A DNA stretch of 64,000 nt from Verrucomicrobium sp. (GCA_028283855.1 JAPWJX010000005.1:62001-126000), one strand, 5' to 3'. Positions 34,284 through 42,179 are shown, counted from the stretch's first letter. Notes: generated by a model not told the origin, from the letters alone. Numbers and translations: made by a program.

Positions 34284-34604
34284 ATGTTCAAACTCCTGAC
34301 CCAAACCAAGCTCCCGACGATCATCAACAAAGTGGTCGTCGTGATCGGCCTGTCCGGCATGATCGTCGGCCTCTTCCTGTCCTACATCAACGGGCAGGAA
34401 CTGGGATGGTCGATGTTTTGCGCCGCCGGCCTGGGCCTCCTTTTTGCGGCCAGCGCGAAATATATCGTCGTCAAATTCATGCGCGCCTGGATGGAGGGGA
34501 AACTGGAACAGGCATCCCGCGAGCGGGACGAGGCCAAGAAGCAGGCCGAGGCGCTCCGCCTCCAGGAAAAAGAGGCCAAGGCCGAAGCCAAGAACCAAGT
34601 CTAG
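34284..34604 (+). CDS. Small membrane protein with charged C-terminal helix, between flhA and fliA
   Basis: 106 residues: two hydrophobic segments (about 17-35 and 42-62), then a highly charged helix (EQASRERDEAKKQAEALRLQ). I do not recognise it. It occupies the place where flhF and flhG are common, but resembles neither (no GTPase or ATPase motif). Its position inside the operon, 12 bases after flhA and before fliA, suggests a flagellar role, perhaps at the membrane near the export gate. Confidence 0.65.
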   Translation: MFKLLTQTKLPTIINKVVVVIGLSGMIVGLFLSYINGQELGWSMFCAAGLGLLFAASAKYIVVKFMRAWMEGKLEQASRERDEAKKQAEALRLQEKEAKAEAKNQV

Positions 34605-34616
34605 GACTAGCCGTTT

Positions 34617-35420
34617 TTGAAATCTAAGTCCAAACCCCAGCCCTCGGTCCCTCCGGCGCCCGCTGCGCCGGCTCAAGGGGCCGTGCCCCAGGCGAAGATA
34701 GAGACGGAGGCGGAGCGCGACGCCCTCATCCGCTCCATGATTCCGCTGGTTCACCACATCGTGGCGCGGATGGGGCTCTTCCTTCCGCCCCACATCGCTC
34801 AGGAAGACCTAGTCAGCGCGGGCGTCATCGGCCTGATCGATGCCGTGGAACGCTACGACGCCTCCCGCGGCTCCAGCCTGAAGACCTTTTGCTCCTTTCG
34901 CATCCGGGGAGAGGTCCTCGACGAATTGCGCCGCTTGGACTGGGTGCCCCGCTCCGTCCACAGGGAGGCCCGGATGTTGGAAGGGGCGCAGGAGGCCATC
35001 GCCCAGCGGCTCGGCCGGGAACCGACGGAGGACGAGCTTTGCCAGGAGCTGCACATCGGTAGACAGCAGCTCACCGAGCTGCTGGACCGGATCAAGCCCA
35101 CCACCTACTTTTCCCTCCAGGAACCGATCTACGAGGGGGAGGGGGGAGACACCCTTTCCCATGAGGATATTCTGGCCGACGAAAGCGCCCAAACGCCATT
35201 TGCAAGCTTGCTAAATGAGGAAGATAAACTCATCTTACGCAAAACGATGGGAAAACTTCCCGCCCAGCAACTTCAGGTCCTAAGCTTTTATTACATGGAA
35301 AACCTGCGCCTGAAGGAAATCGCCGAATTGCTGGGGATCACCGAGTCCCGCGTTTCGCAGGTTCACACCTTGGCCATCACCCGGTTGCGCGCCGTCTTCC
35401 TGCGCGAGAGAAAGCGCTAG
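34617..35420 (+). CDS. fliA: RNA polymerase sigma-28 factor FliA
   Basis: 267 residues from a TTG at 34617; the next in-frame ATG (34738) would remove part of region 2. Region 2 reads SMIPLVHHIVARMGLFLPPH then EDLVSAGVIGLIDAVERYDA, and region 4 VLSFYYMENLRLKEIAELLG ITESRVSQVHTLAI. A Pro/Ala-rich N-terminal extension is unusual. FliA drives late genes such as flagellin; no clear FliA promoter and no flagellin lies in this window, so its targets are elsewhere. No FlgM was recognised nearby. Confidence 0.95.
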   Translation: MKSKSKPQPSVPPAPAAPAQGAVPQAKIETEAERDALIRSMIPLVHHIVARMGLFLPPHIAQEDLVSAGVIGLIDAVERYDASRGSSLKTFCSFRIRGEVLDELRRLDWVPRSVHREARMLEGAQEAIAQRLGREPTEDELCQELHIGRQQLTELLDRIKPTTYFSLQEPIYEGEGGDTLSHEDILADESAQTPFASLLNEEDKLILRKTMGKLPAQQLQVLSFYYMENLRLKEIAELLGITESRVSQVHTLAITRLRAVFLRERKR

Positions 35421-35424
35421 GCCT

Positions 35425-36285
35425 ATGCTCCTTCTCATCGGTTGGGCCATCGTCTTCGGCTCGGTGCTTGGCGGCTTCATGTACAATGGCGGCCACATCG
35501 AGTCGCTTCTCCACCCCGGCGAATGGATCATCATCGTCGGCGTCATGATCGGCTTCCTCGTCGGCTCCAGCCCGGGCTCCGTGCTGAAGCTGATGATCGC
35601 CAAGATCAAGCAGGCCGTCGGAGCGCCGCCCTACACCCAGCAGCGCTACATGGACCTGTGCAAGGCCCTCTACGAGCTGTTCATGGTCGCGCGCGAGCAG
35701 GGCGTCGTCGGCATCGAGGAACACGTCATCAACCCCTCCACCAGCTCCGTCTTCTCCAAGTATCCCAGCTTCCTGAACGACCACCACGCCGTCTCCTTCC
35801 TGCAGGACGCCCTGCGCCCCCTCATCGAAGGCCGCATGAAGCCGGAGCAGCTCCGCGCCTCCCTCAACGAAGACCTGGAGCGCCTTTCCATCCACTCGGA
35901 AGCGCCCATCATGATCCTCACCAAGGTGGCGGACGCGCTGCCGGGCGTCGGCATCGTCGCGGCGGTGCTCGGCATCGTCGTCACCATGGGCTTCATCGCG
36001 GGCGAGAAGGCGAAGATCGGCGAGAAAGTCGCCGCGGCGCTCGTCGGCACCTTCCTGGGCCTTCTCATCAGCTACGGCCTCTTCCAGCCCATGATCCTCA
36101 AGCTGGAATTCATCAATGAGGACGAGCTGGCCTACTACCAGGTCATGTGCAACATGATCGTCAGCTACGCCACCGGCTCCCCGCCGGTCATGGCCGCCGA
36201 GGCCGGCCGCCGCACCATCCCGGCGGACCGCCAGCCCGCGGGCGACGCCTTTGAAACCGAGCTGAAGGCCCTCAAGAAGGCCTGA
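35425..36285 (+). CDS. motA: Flagellar motor stator protein MotA
   Basis: 286 residues, four membrane spans. Conserved parts: LHPGEWIIIVGVMIGFLVGS, the cytoplasmic loop with charged residues, and TKVADALPGVGIVAAVLGIV with the essential Pro, then KVAAALVGTFLGLLISYGLF. With MotB it forms the ion-conducting stator. It starts 4 bases after fliA, so stator synthesis is tied to the early operon. Confidence 0.97.
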   Translation: MLLLIGWAIVFGSVLGGFMYNGGHIESLLHPGEWIIIVGVMIGFLVGSSPGSVLKLMIAKIKQAVGAPPYTQQRYMDLCKALYELFMVAREQGVVGIEEHVINPSTSSVFSKYPSFLNDHHAVSFLQDALRPLIEGRMKPEQLRASLNEDLERLSIHSEAPIMILTKVADALPGVGIVAAVLGIVVTMGFIAGEKAKIGEKVAAALVGTFLGLLISYGLFQPMILKLEFINEDELAYYQVMCNMIVSYATGSPPVMAAEAGRRTIPADRQPAGDAFETELKALKKA

Positions 36286-36309
36286 TCCTCATGACCGGCC
36301 CCCTCCGCC

Positions 36310-37065
36310 ATGTCTAAGAAAGGTGGACACCACGGCGGTTCCTGGAAAGTCGCCTACGCCGACTTCGTCACCTCCATGTTCGCGCTCTTCCTGGTCCTCT
36401 GGATCATCGGGGCGGACGAGGAAACCCGCCGCGCCGTGGAAGACTACTTCCAGGGCCGGAAAATCCACGTCACCAACGGCTCCCGCTCCGTCACGAAGTG
36501 GGAGGAGAACTCCACCTTCCACACCATCCCGCAGGACGCCCCCAGCCAGGACCTCCAGTCGATCAACGAACTGACCCAGGCCCTGGAGCAAATCCGCCAG
36601 CAGCTCAAGAACAGCAGCGATCCCGGCGACGACCAAATCCGCTTCGACTTCACCTCCGACGGCGTCCGCATCAACGTCATCGACAAGTCCAAGCGCCCTT
36701 TCTTCGACCCCAACAGCTCCAATCTGACCCCTTTCGGCTCCTTCGTCCTGCAAACCATCGGCTGGCAGCTGGAGCGGCTCCCCGTCCAGGTAGAGGTGGA
36801 AGGGCACACGGAAAACAACCCCAACAACGGTGACCCGATGCAGCCCTGGACCCTTTCCTCCGAAAGAGCCCTTTCCTCCGAAAAGGCCCTGACGGACAGC
36901 GGGGTGAAGCCGGACAAATTCTTCCGCGTGGCGGGGAAGGGGGCCACCGATCCCCTCGACGCCGCCCACCCGGAGAGCGAAAACAACCGGCGGATTACCA
37001 TTGTGGTCCGCCCCGCGAAGGGGGAGGATCTCTCCTCCTTCCGCCAAAAGATGATGCAGCCATGA
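36310..37065 (+). CDS. motB: Flagellar motor stator protein MotB
   Basis: 251 residues. One membrane span with the ion-carrying Asp in KVAYADFVTSMFALFLVLW, then a plug/linker and a C-terminal OmpA-like peptidoglycan-binding domain (NLTPFGSFVLQTIGWQLERL ... VEVEGHTENNP, ENNRRITIVV). Ala after the Asp motif gives no firm clue to H+ or Na+. Its stop overlaps the next ATG by 4 bases. Confidence 0.97.
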   Translation: MSKKGGHHGGSWKVAYADFVTSMFALFLVLWIIGADEETRRAVEDYFQGRKIHVTNGSRSVTKWEENSTFHTIPQDAPSQDLQSINELTQALEQIRQQLKNSSDPGDDQIRFDFTSDGVRINVIDKSKRPFFDPNSSNLTPFGSFVLQTIGWQLERLPVQVEVEGHTENNPNNGDPMQPWTLSSERALSSEKALTDSGVKPDKFFRVAGKGATDPLDAAHPESENNRRITIVVRPAKGEDLSSFRQKMMQP

Positions 37066-37418
37066 ATTTCCTGAACCCGGAAGAACAGAAGCGCGTGGCG
37101 ATCCGCAAGGCAGCCGATGTGGCTCCTCCGCCCGCCGCGGCTCCCGCTCCTGCCGCCCCGGGCGCCAAAGGAGCTGCCGCCCCGGCCAAGCCGGCAGCCA
37201 AACCCGGCGCAACCGCTCCCGCTAAGCCGGGCGCTCCGGCTGGAGCGGCCCCCACCGTCGTCAACGCCGTCGTGAAGCCGAAGCCGGCTCCCCAAGTCCA
37301 GGTCCTTCAGGTGGAAGACGGAGTTTTCGAAGTTCATTTCACCTGCTCCTGCGGCGAGCAGTACGTCATCCGGTGCGACTCCGTCGCCAAGCCCGGGGAA
37401 GCGCCTAAGGCTTCGTAG
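37062..37418 (+). CDS. Small Ala/Pro-rich protein with CxC...C motif, coupled to motB
   Basis: 118 residues: N-terminal charged stretch, a low-complexity Ala/Pro/Lys middle (about 20-75), and a compact C-terminal part VLQVEDGVFEVHFTCSCGEQ, YVIRCDSVAK with three Cys that could bind metal. No signal peptide. I do not recognise it. The 4-base overlap with motB indicates coupled translation, so a role in stator assembly or regulation is possible. It is the last gene of the first flagellar unit. Confidence 0.65.
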   Translation: MNFLNPEEQKRVAIRKAADVAPPPAAAPAPAAPGAKGAAAPAKPAAKPGATAPAKPGAPAGAAPTVVNAVVKPKPAPQVQVLQVEDGVFEVHFTCSCGEQYVIRCDSVAKPGEAPKAS

Positions 37419-37420
37419 GC

Positions 37421-37435
37421 AGGAAAATTCTTCCC
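37421..37435. promoter_or_regulatory. GGGAA-N5-TTCCC-type dyad C, upstream of flgF
   Basis: AGGAAAATTCTTCCC, one mismatch, centre at about -177 from the predicted sigma-54 start of flgF. Confidence 0.5.
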
Positions 37436-37454
37436 AGAAAATTTGGGCGGGCGA

Positions 37455-37469
37455 AGGAAAAATACTCCC
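37455..37469. promoter_or_regulatory. GGGAA-N5-TTCCC-type dyad D, upstream of flgF
   Basis: AGGAAAAATACTCCC, two mismatches, centre at about -143, 26 bp before site E; followed by CCTTTGCC as is site B before flgB. Confidence 0.5.
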
Positions 37470-37480
37470 CTTTGCCGAGT

Positions 37481-37495
37481 GGGAAAATAATTCCC
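37481..37495. promoter_or_regulatory. GGGAA-N5-TTCCC dyad E, upstream of flgF
   Basis: GGGAAAATAATTCCC, a perfect dyad centred at about -117. Its distance to the promoter matches site B before flgB (-111). Confidence 0.65.
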
Positions 37496-37516
37496 TCCTC
37501 TCTTGGGAAATCTTTT

Positions 37517-37535
37517 AGAGAGGGTTTCTCTCTTT
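37517..37535 (+). terminator. Weak terminator of the first flagellar unit
   Basis: AGAGAG-GGTTT-CTCTCT hairpin (37517-37533) then TT. AT-poor T-run, so probably partial. It lies between the activator sites and the flgF promoter. Confidence 0.4.
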
Positions 37536-37547
37536 AAACAAGCTTCC

Positions 37548-37568
37548 GGCAGCGACTTTTTCGCTGCC
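37548..37568. other. Perfect inverted repeat just upstream of the flgF sigma-54 promoter
   Basis: GGCAGCGA-CTTTT-TCGCTGCC: an 8-bp perfect stem with a 5-base loop at about -57 to -37, ending 9 bases before the -24 element. It could be a second terminator of the preceding unit (no T-run follows) or a binding site for a protein acting between enhancer and promoter. Confidence 0.5.
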
Positions 37569-37577
37569 GTGAACCAC

Positions 37578-37595
37578 TTGGCATGAACTGTGCAA
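37578..37595 (+). promoter_or_regulatory. Sigma-54 promoter of the second flagellar unit
   Basis: TTGGCATGAACTGTGCAA: GG at 37580-37581 and GC at 37592-37593, exactly 10 bases apart. Predicted start at about 37605, only four bases before the flgF ATG at 37609, so the message should be leaderless or nearly so. Confidence 0.88.
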
Positions 37596-37608
37596 ATAGA
37601 GCTGAAGC

Positions 37609-38400
37609 ATGCAAGTAGGTCTCTACGAAGCCGTGAGTGGAATGAAGGCCCAGAGCGCCTATGAGGACGTCCTTTCCTCCAATCTGGCGCGCTCCAGCAT
37701 TCCTGGCAGCAAGCAGGTGCTGACCGCCTTCGAACTGCCGAAGCCCTCCGCCCTTCAGGAAGCCAATGCGCTGCCCGGCACCACCCAAAACCTGGGCGTG
37801 GCGGGAGCCCCCCTGCAGTCCCGCACGGTGATCGACTTCTCCCCCGGCCTTGTCCGCGCCACCGGCAACCCGACCGACTTCGCCATCGAAGGCGACGCCT
37901 TTTTCAAGGTCCGCAACAAAGACGGCTCCATGGGCTACACCCGGGACGGCCAATTCCGCGTCAATACCAACGGCGTGCTGGTCACCGGCGACGGCTCCGA
38001 GGTGCTCATGGATAACGACGTGCCGCTGAACCTGAGCAAGGCCGACGCGGGCATCATCAACATCGACCCTCAGGGCGTGGTGAAAGTCGGCCCCCAGGGC
38101 GTCTCCCGCGGCAGCCTGGCCATCGTCCACATGGACGATCCCCGCACCGTCCTCCACCAGGGCCAGGGCGGTCGCTTCCAGGCCGACACGGACAAGACCG
38201 ACCAGCTCCAGACCGGCCTGGGCAAGAGCGCCTTCGTCCGCCAGGGCTACCTGGAAGACAGCAACGCCAATCCCGTCACCTCCATGATCCAGCTCGTCGA
38301 AGTCGTGCGCGCGTATGAGGCCAATCAGCGCGCCGTCACCATGCAGGACTCGGTCACCGGCCAGATCATCCAAGCCGCCTCCGACAACGCCAATTCGTAA
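37609..38400 (+). CDS. flgF: Flagellar basal-body rod protein FlgF
   Basis: 263 residues. N-terminal rod helix MQVGLYEAVSGMKAQSAYED is followed by SSNLARSSIPGSK, a divergent form of the usual NNLAN..T.GFK motif. Middle and C-terminal parts (FAIEGDAFFKVRNKDGSMGY TRDGQFRVN; VTSMIQLVEVVRAYEANQRA) are typical. It extends the proximal rod toward FlgG. First gene behind the second sigma-54 promoter; there is no room for a ribosome site upstream if that promoter is used. Confidence 0.93.
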   Translation: MQVGLYEAVSGMKAQSAYEDVLSSNLARSSIPGSKQVLTAFELPKPSALQEANALPGTTQNLGVAGAPLQSRTVIDFSPGLVRATGNPTDFAIEGDAFFKVRNKDGSMGYTRDGQFRVNTNGVLVTGDGSEVLMDNDVPLNLSKADAGIINIDPQGVVKVGPQGVSRGSLAIVHMDDPRTVLHQGQGGRFQADTDKTDQLQTGLGKSAFVRQGYLEDSNANPVTSMIQLVEVVRAYEANQRAVTMQDSVTGQIIQAASDNANS

Positions 38401-38421
38401 TCCCCTCCCAAGCCCAAGCCT

Positions 38422-39219
38422 ATGATCCGATCCCTCTACTCCGCCGCCAGTGGCATGCAGGCGCAGCAGACGAACATTGACGTCATCTCCAACAATTTGG
38501 CCAACGTCAACACCCCCGGCTTCAAGGGCTCCAGCGCCCAGTTTGAGGATCTCCTTTACGACGTGGAGAAGCAGCCCGGCGCCATCCTGGGCAACGGCAG
38601 CAACACCCCCGGCAGCCTCAGCGTCGGCTACGGCACCAAGCTCGTCGCCACCAACATGGACATGACCCAGGGCGAAATGGTGCAGCAGAGCGGCTCCCAG
38701 CTCTCCCTGGCCATTCAGGGCAACGGCTTCTTCCAGGTCCAGCTGGCGGACGGCTCCGGCCTCAACGCCTACACCCGCAACGGCTCCTTCCAGGTCAACC
38801 AGAGCGGCCAGATCGTGACCAACGACGGCCTCGTCCTCGTCGGCGCGCCTCAGGTGCCCCAGGGCGTCACCCAAATCTCCGTCAGCCAGGACGGCACCTT
38901 CACCTTCCAGGTCAACGGACAGACCCAGAACGGCGGCCAGGTCCAGCTCACCCAGTTCATCAACCCCCAGGGCCTGGACAACCACCTGGGCGGCGGCCTC
39001 TTCCTCCAGACCACCGCTTCCGGCCCCCAGCTCCAGGGCAAGCCGATGACCAACGGCCTGGGCAGCATCCAGCAGGGGTACATTGAAAACTCCAACGTCC
39101 AGGTCGTCACCCAGATGGTGCAGATGATCCAGGCCCAGCGCGCTTACGAAGTGAACGCCAAATCGATCCAGGCCGCCGACCAGATGATGCAGCAGGCCGA
39201 CAACCTCCGCCAAAGCTAA
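38422..39219 (+). CDS. flgG: Flagellar distal rod protein FlgG
   Basis: 265 residues, normal length. MIRSLYSAASGMQAQQTNID then SNNLANVNTPGFKGS, a rod-specific loop, and the C-terminal NSNVQVVTQMVQMIQAQRAY EVNAKSIQAADQMM block are all conserved. It builds the distal rod that passes the P and L rings encoded just downstream. Confidence 0.98.
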   Translation: MIRSLYSAASGMQAQQTNIDVISNNLANVNTPGFKGSSAQFEDLLYDVEKQPGAILGNGSNTPGSLSVGYGTKLVATNMDMTQGEMVQQSGSQLSLAIQGNGFFQVQLADGSGLNAYTRNGSFQVNQSGQIVTNDGLVLVGAPQVPQGVTQISVSQDGTFTFQVNGQTQNGGQVQLTQFINPQGLDNHLGGGLFLQTTASGPQLQGKPMTNGLGSIQQGYIENSNVQVVTQMVQMIQAQRAYEVNAKSIQAADQMMQQADNLRQS

Positions 39220-39233
39220 CCCGCCTTCGCTAA

Positions 39234-40175
39234 ATGAAGCGCCACCTTCTCCTCGCCGTTCTCCTCGCCTGCGGGGTCTCCGCGCAGGCCGCCACGCTGG
39301 CCCTTCGGCCGGAGGCCCGCGTTTCCGGCGCCAACGTGACGGTGGGGGACGTGGTCGTTTCGGACAGCAGCCTGCCCGCCGGGCTGCTCCAGCTTCCCCT
39401 AGGCAGCGCCCCCGCCCTCAACGCCAAGAGCGTTTTCACCCGGGAAGTCGTCGCCGCGGCCGTCGCCGGCCATCCGGAATACGGCAAATACGACGTCACC
39501 GGAAGCGCCTCCTGCCAGATCCTGCGCCCCGCCCGCATCGTCCACCCGGAAAACCTCTCCGGCGTCCTCCTCATGGAGCTGCAGAAGGCCACCGGCAGCC
39601 AAGGCCAGGTGAAGATTGAGGAATTCGCCGCCACCGCCCCCGTCACCCTGCCCGCCGGGCAGATCGGCGCCCAGGCCCAGCTTTCCCCCACCGCCCTCCT
39701 CCACCCCTGGGCCACGGCCACCATCAACTATTACATCGGAAAGGAAATGGTCGGCAGCTCCGAGGTGCGCTTCCGCTGGAGCTGGCAGCGCCAGGCCTAT
39801 CAGGCCGTCCGCAGCATCCAGGCGGGCGAGCCCTACAGCCCCCTCGACTTCCGCCTGACCACCATCGACGCCATCCGCGCCTCCGGCAACTACATGACCC
39901 AGCTTCCCACGGGGGAAGACCAGGTCATCGGCCGCCAGATCACTGCCGGCCAGCTCCTGCTGCCCTCCTTCCTGGCGCCCAAGAAACTCGTCCAGCGCGG
40001 CGATCAAGTCGTCGTCAACTACGTCCAGTCCACCTTCAAGGTGAGCATGAAAGGCGTGGCCATGCAGGACGGCACCAAGGGCCAGACCATCTCCGTCCAG
40101 AACAGCGACTCCAAGAAATCCCTTTTCGCCAAGGTCGTCGACGCCGACACCCTGGAAGCCGTAGCCGTCCAATAA
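39234..40175 (+). CDS. flgA: Flagellar P-ring assembly chaperone FlgA
   Basis: 313 residues with a signal peptide (ending SAQA). The C-terminal SAF domain is recognisable: YQAVRSIQAGEPYSPLDFRL, then IGRQITAGQLLLPSFL and RGDQVVVNYVQSTFKVSMKG VAMQDGTKGQTISVQN. It assists FlgI assembly in the periplasm. Place before flgH and flgI supports this. Confidence 0.94.
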   Translation: MKRHLLLAVLLACGVSAQAATLALRPEARVSGANVTVGDVVVSDSSLPAGLLQLPLGSAPALNAKSVFTREVVAAAVAGHPEYGKYDVTGSASCQILRPARIVHPENLSGVLLMELQKATGSQGQVKIEEFAATAPVTLPAGQIGAQAQLSPTALLHPWATATINYYIGKEMVGSSEVRFRWSWQRQAYQAVRSIQAGEPYSPLDFRLTTIDAIRASGNYMTQLPTGEDQVIGRQITAGQLLLPSFLAPKKLVQRGDQVVVNYVQSTFKVSMKGVAMQDGTKGQTISVQNSDSKKSLFAKVVDADTLEAVAVQ

Positions 40176-40195
40176 CCCCATTTGCGCCATTTGCC

Positions 40196-40831
40196 ATGAA
40201 GCACCTCGCCCTTCTCTCCCTCCTTTGGATCGCCGCCGCCGGGCTGGCCTCCGCCCAGATCGCCAACCCGGCCCGCGTCTCCCCCTACAGCGGCCCCGGC
40301 TCCATCTTCCCCAGCCAGGCGGACGGGCGCGTCACCTCCCTGACCGCCGACCCCATCGCCTTCGCCGTCGGGGACTTCATCACCATCATCGTCAACCTGA
40401 ACACCAGCGCCTCCCTTTCCAAGCAGCTGAGCACGGCCAAGACCTCCAGCGTCAACGACTCCATCACCTCCCTCATCAATCCGAACAACGCCAACATCGC
40501 CAACCAGTGGAGCGGCGCCCAGTCCTTCGCCGGCGGCGGCACCCAGGCCGATAGCGAGGGCCTGACCACCACCATCCAGGCCCGCATCGACGAGGCCCTG
40601 CCCAACGGCACCTTCCACGTCGTGGCCACGCGCCAGATGACCGTCGGCAAGGAAAAGTCGACCATGGTCCTCACCGGCTACGTCCGCCGCCAGGACCTGG
40701 CCGCCGACAATTCCGTCAGCTCCACCCAGGTCGCCGAATTGGCCATCAACCAGACCGGCAACGGCGACCTCTCCCGCGCCGAGCGGAAGGGCTGGCTCAC
40801 CACTCTCTATGAATTCGTCAGCCCTTTCTAA
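40196..40831 (+). CDS. flgH: Flagellar L-ring protein FlgH, without a lipobox
   Basis: 211 residues. Family blocks FAVGDFITIIVNLNTSASLS, LPNGTFHVVATRQMTVGKEK then LTGYVRRQDLAADNSVSSTQ VAELAI identify FlgH. FlgH is normally an outer-membrane lipoprotein with a Cys at the mature N-terminus; here the signal peptide ends GLASAQIANPAR, a type I site, and no Cys is present in the whole signal region. The L ring must be anchored differently, or the outer membrane contact is weaker. Confidence 0.93.
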   Translation: MKHLALLSLLWIAAAGLASAQIANPARVSPYSGPGSIFPSQADGRVTSLTADPIAFAVGDFITIIVNLNTSASLSKQLSTAKTSSVNDSITSLINPNNANIANQWSGAQSFAGGGTQADSEGLTTTIQARIDEALPNGTFHVVATRQMTVGKEKSTMVLTGYVRRQDLAADNSVSSTQVAELAINQTGNGDLSRAERKGWLTTLYEFVSPF

Positions 40832-40838
40832 ACCCGGT

Positions 40839-42173
40839 ATGAGCCGCCTTTTCCTCATTGCCGCCGCCTTCCTCACCCTGGTCTCCGGCCTCTGCGCCCA
40901 GACCCGCGTGAAGGACGTCGCCGTGGTCCAGGGCACCCGCGACAATCAGCTCATCGGCGTCGGCCTGGTCACCGGCCTGGCGGGCCAGGGCGATTCGGAC
41001 CCGATCAGCACCCAGCAGCTCATGACCAACTTCATGAAGAAGTTCGGCATCACCGTGAACGCGCAGAACATGGAAGTGAAAAACTCCGCCGCCGTCACCG
41101 TCACCGGCCTCATCCACGGCGGCGCCAAGAACGGTTCCAAGTTCGACATCGTCGTCTCCTCCATCAGTAACGCCAAATCCCTCCAGGGCGGCACGCTGAC
41201 CCCCACCATCCTTTACGGTCCGGACGGCAAGGCCTACGCCCAGGCCCAGGGCCCGCTCTCCATCGGCGGCTTCTACGCGGAAGGCAGCGGGGGAGGGGCC
41301 AGCGCCTCCTTCGCAAAGAACCACCCCACCGTCGGCGAGATTCCGGACGGAGCCATCGTCGAGCGGGAGATCGTGCCCGACTACTTTTCCAACGGCGTCC
41401 TGGAAGTCTCCCTCCGGGACGGCGACTTCACCTCCGCCGTCCGCATGGCCAACGCGATCAACGAGCAGATCGGCCCCATCGCCGACGCGGTCAGCTCCAA
41501 GACCGTCCGGGTCTACGTGCCCAAGGAAGCCCAGGCTTCCGAGAAGCAGCTGGAATTTATCGCCCGGGTGGAGAACGTCGTCTTCCGCCCCGACGTTGCC
41601 GCCCGCATCGTCATGAACGAGAAGACCGGCACCATCGTCGCCAATTCCCGGATCAAGATCGACTCCGTCGCCGTCGCCCACGGCAACCTGACCGTCTCCA
41701 TCGTCAATTCCCTGAACGTTTCCCAGCCCAACGCCTTCACCGGCAACACCACCGTGGTCCCCGGCTATGGCGGCAGCGCGCAAGTGCCGCTCACCTCCGG
41801 CGGCAACCAGGCCTACTACGACCCCGCCACCGGCAACCAGATCTTCGTCCCCCTGGGGCAGGCTCCCCCCTCCGGCTACCAGGTGGTCATGACCTCCGCC
41901 AACGTGAACTCGCCCGCTCCGGCCGCCGCCGCCCAGGCCGGAGCTCCCGCCGGTCCCGTCGTGGCCAACGGCCCCGCCACCGCCGTCACCGGCGCCACCA
42001 CCATCAACGTCCAGGAAGAGAAGAAAAACCTGGTCGTCTTCAACGACCTGCCCAGCGTGCAGGACGTCGCCTCCGCCCTGAACGCCCTGGGCGTCACCCC
42101 GCGCGACATGATGGCGATCTTCCAGGAAATGAAGGAGGCCGGCGCCCTCCAAGCCGAACTCGTCGTCCACTAA
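40839..42173 (+). CDS. flgI: Flagellar P-ring protein FlgI with a C-terminal insertion
   Basis: 444 residues against about 365 in most species. ATG at 40839 starts a signal peptide (MSRLFLIAAAFLTLVSGLCA); a longer start at 40809 would overlap flgH and is rejected. Conserved parts: VKDVAVVQGTRDNQLIGVGL VTGLAGQGDS, IPDGAIVERE and the C-terminal LNALGVTPRDMMAIFQEMKE AGALQAELVV. Residues about 300-392 are an extra Gly/Ala/Pro-rich loop. The P ring is a bushing in the peptidoglycan. Confidence 0.95.
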   Translation: MSRLFLIAAAFLTLVSGLCAQTRVKDVAVVQGTRDNQLIGVGLVTGLAGQGDSDPISTQQLMTNFMKKFGITVNAQNMEVKNSAAVTVTGLIHGGAKNGSKFDIVVSSISNAKSLQGGTLTPTILYGPDGKAYAQAQGPLSIGGFYAEGSGGGASASFAKNHPTVGEIPDGAIVEREIVPDYFSNGVLEVSLRDGDFTSAVRMANAINEQIGPIADAVSSKTVRVYVPKEAQASEKQLEFIARVENVVFRPDVAARIVMNEKTGTIVANSRIKIDSVAVAHGNLTVSIVNSLNVSQPNAFTGNTTVVPGYGGSAQVPLTSGGNQAYYDPATGNQIFVPLGQAPPSGYQVVMTSANVNSPAPAAAAQAGAPAGPVVANGPATAVTGATTINVQEEKKNLVVFNDLPSVQDVASALNALGVTPRDMMAIFQEMKEAGALQAELVVH

Positions 42174-42179
42174 GGAGCC

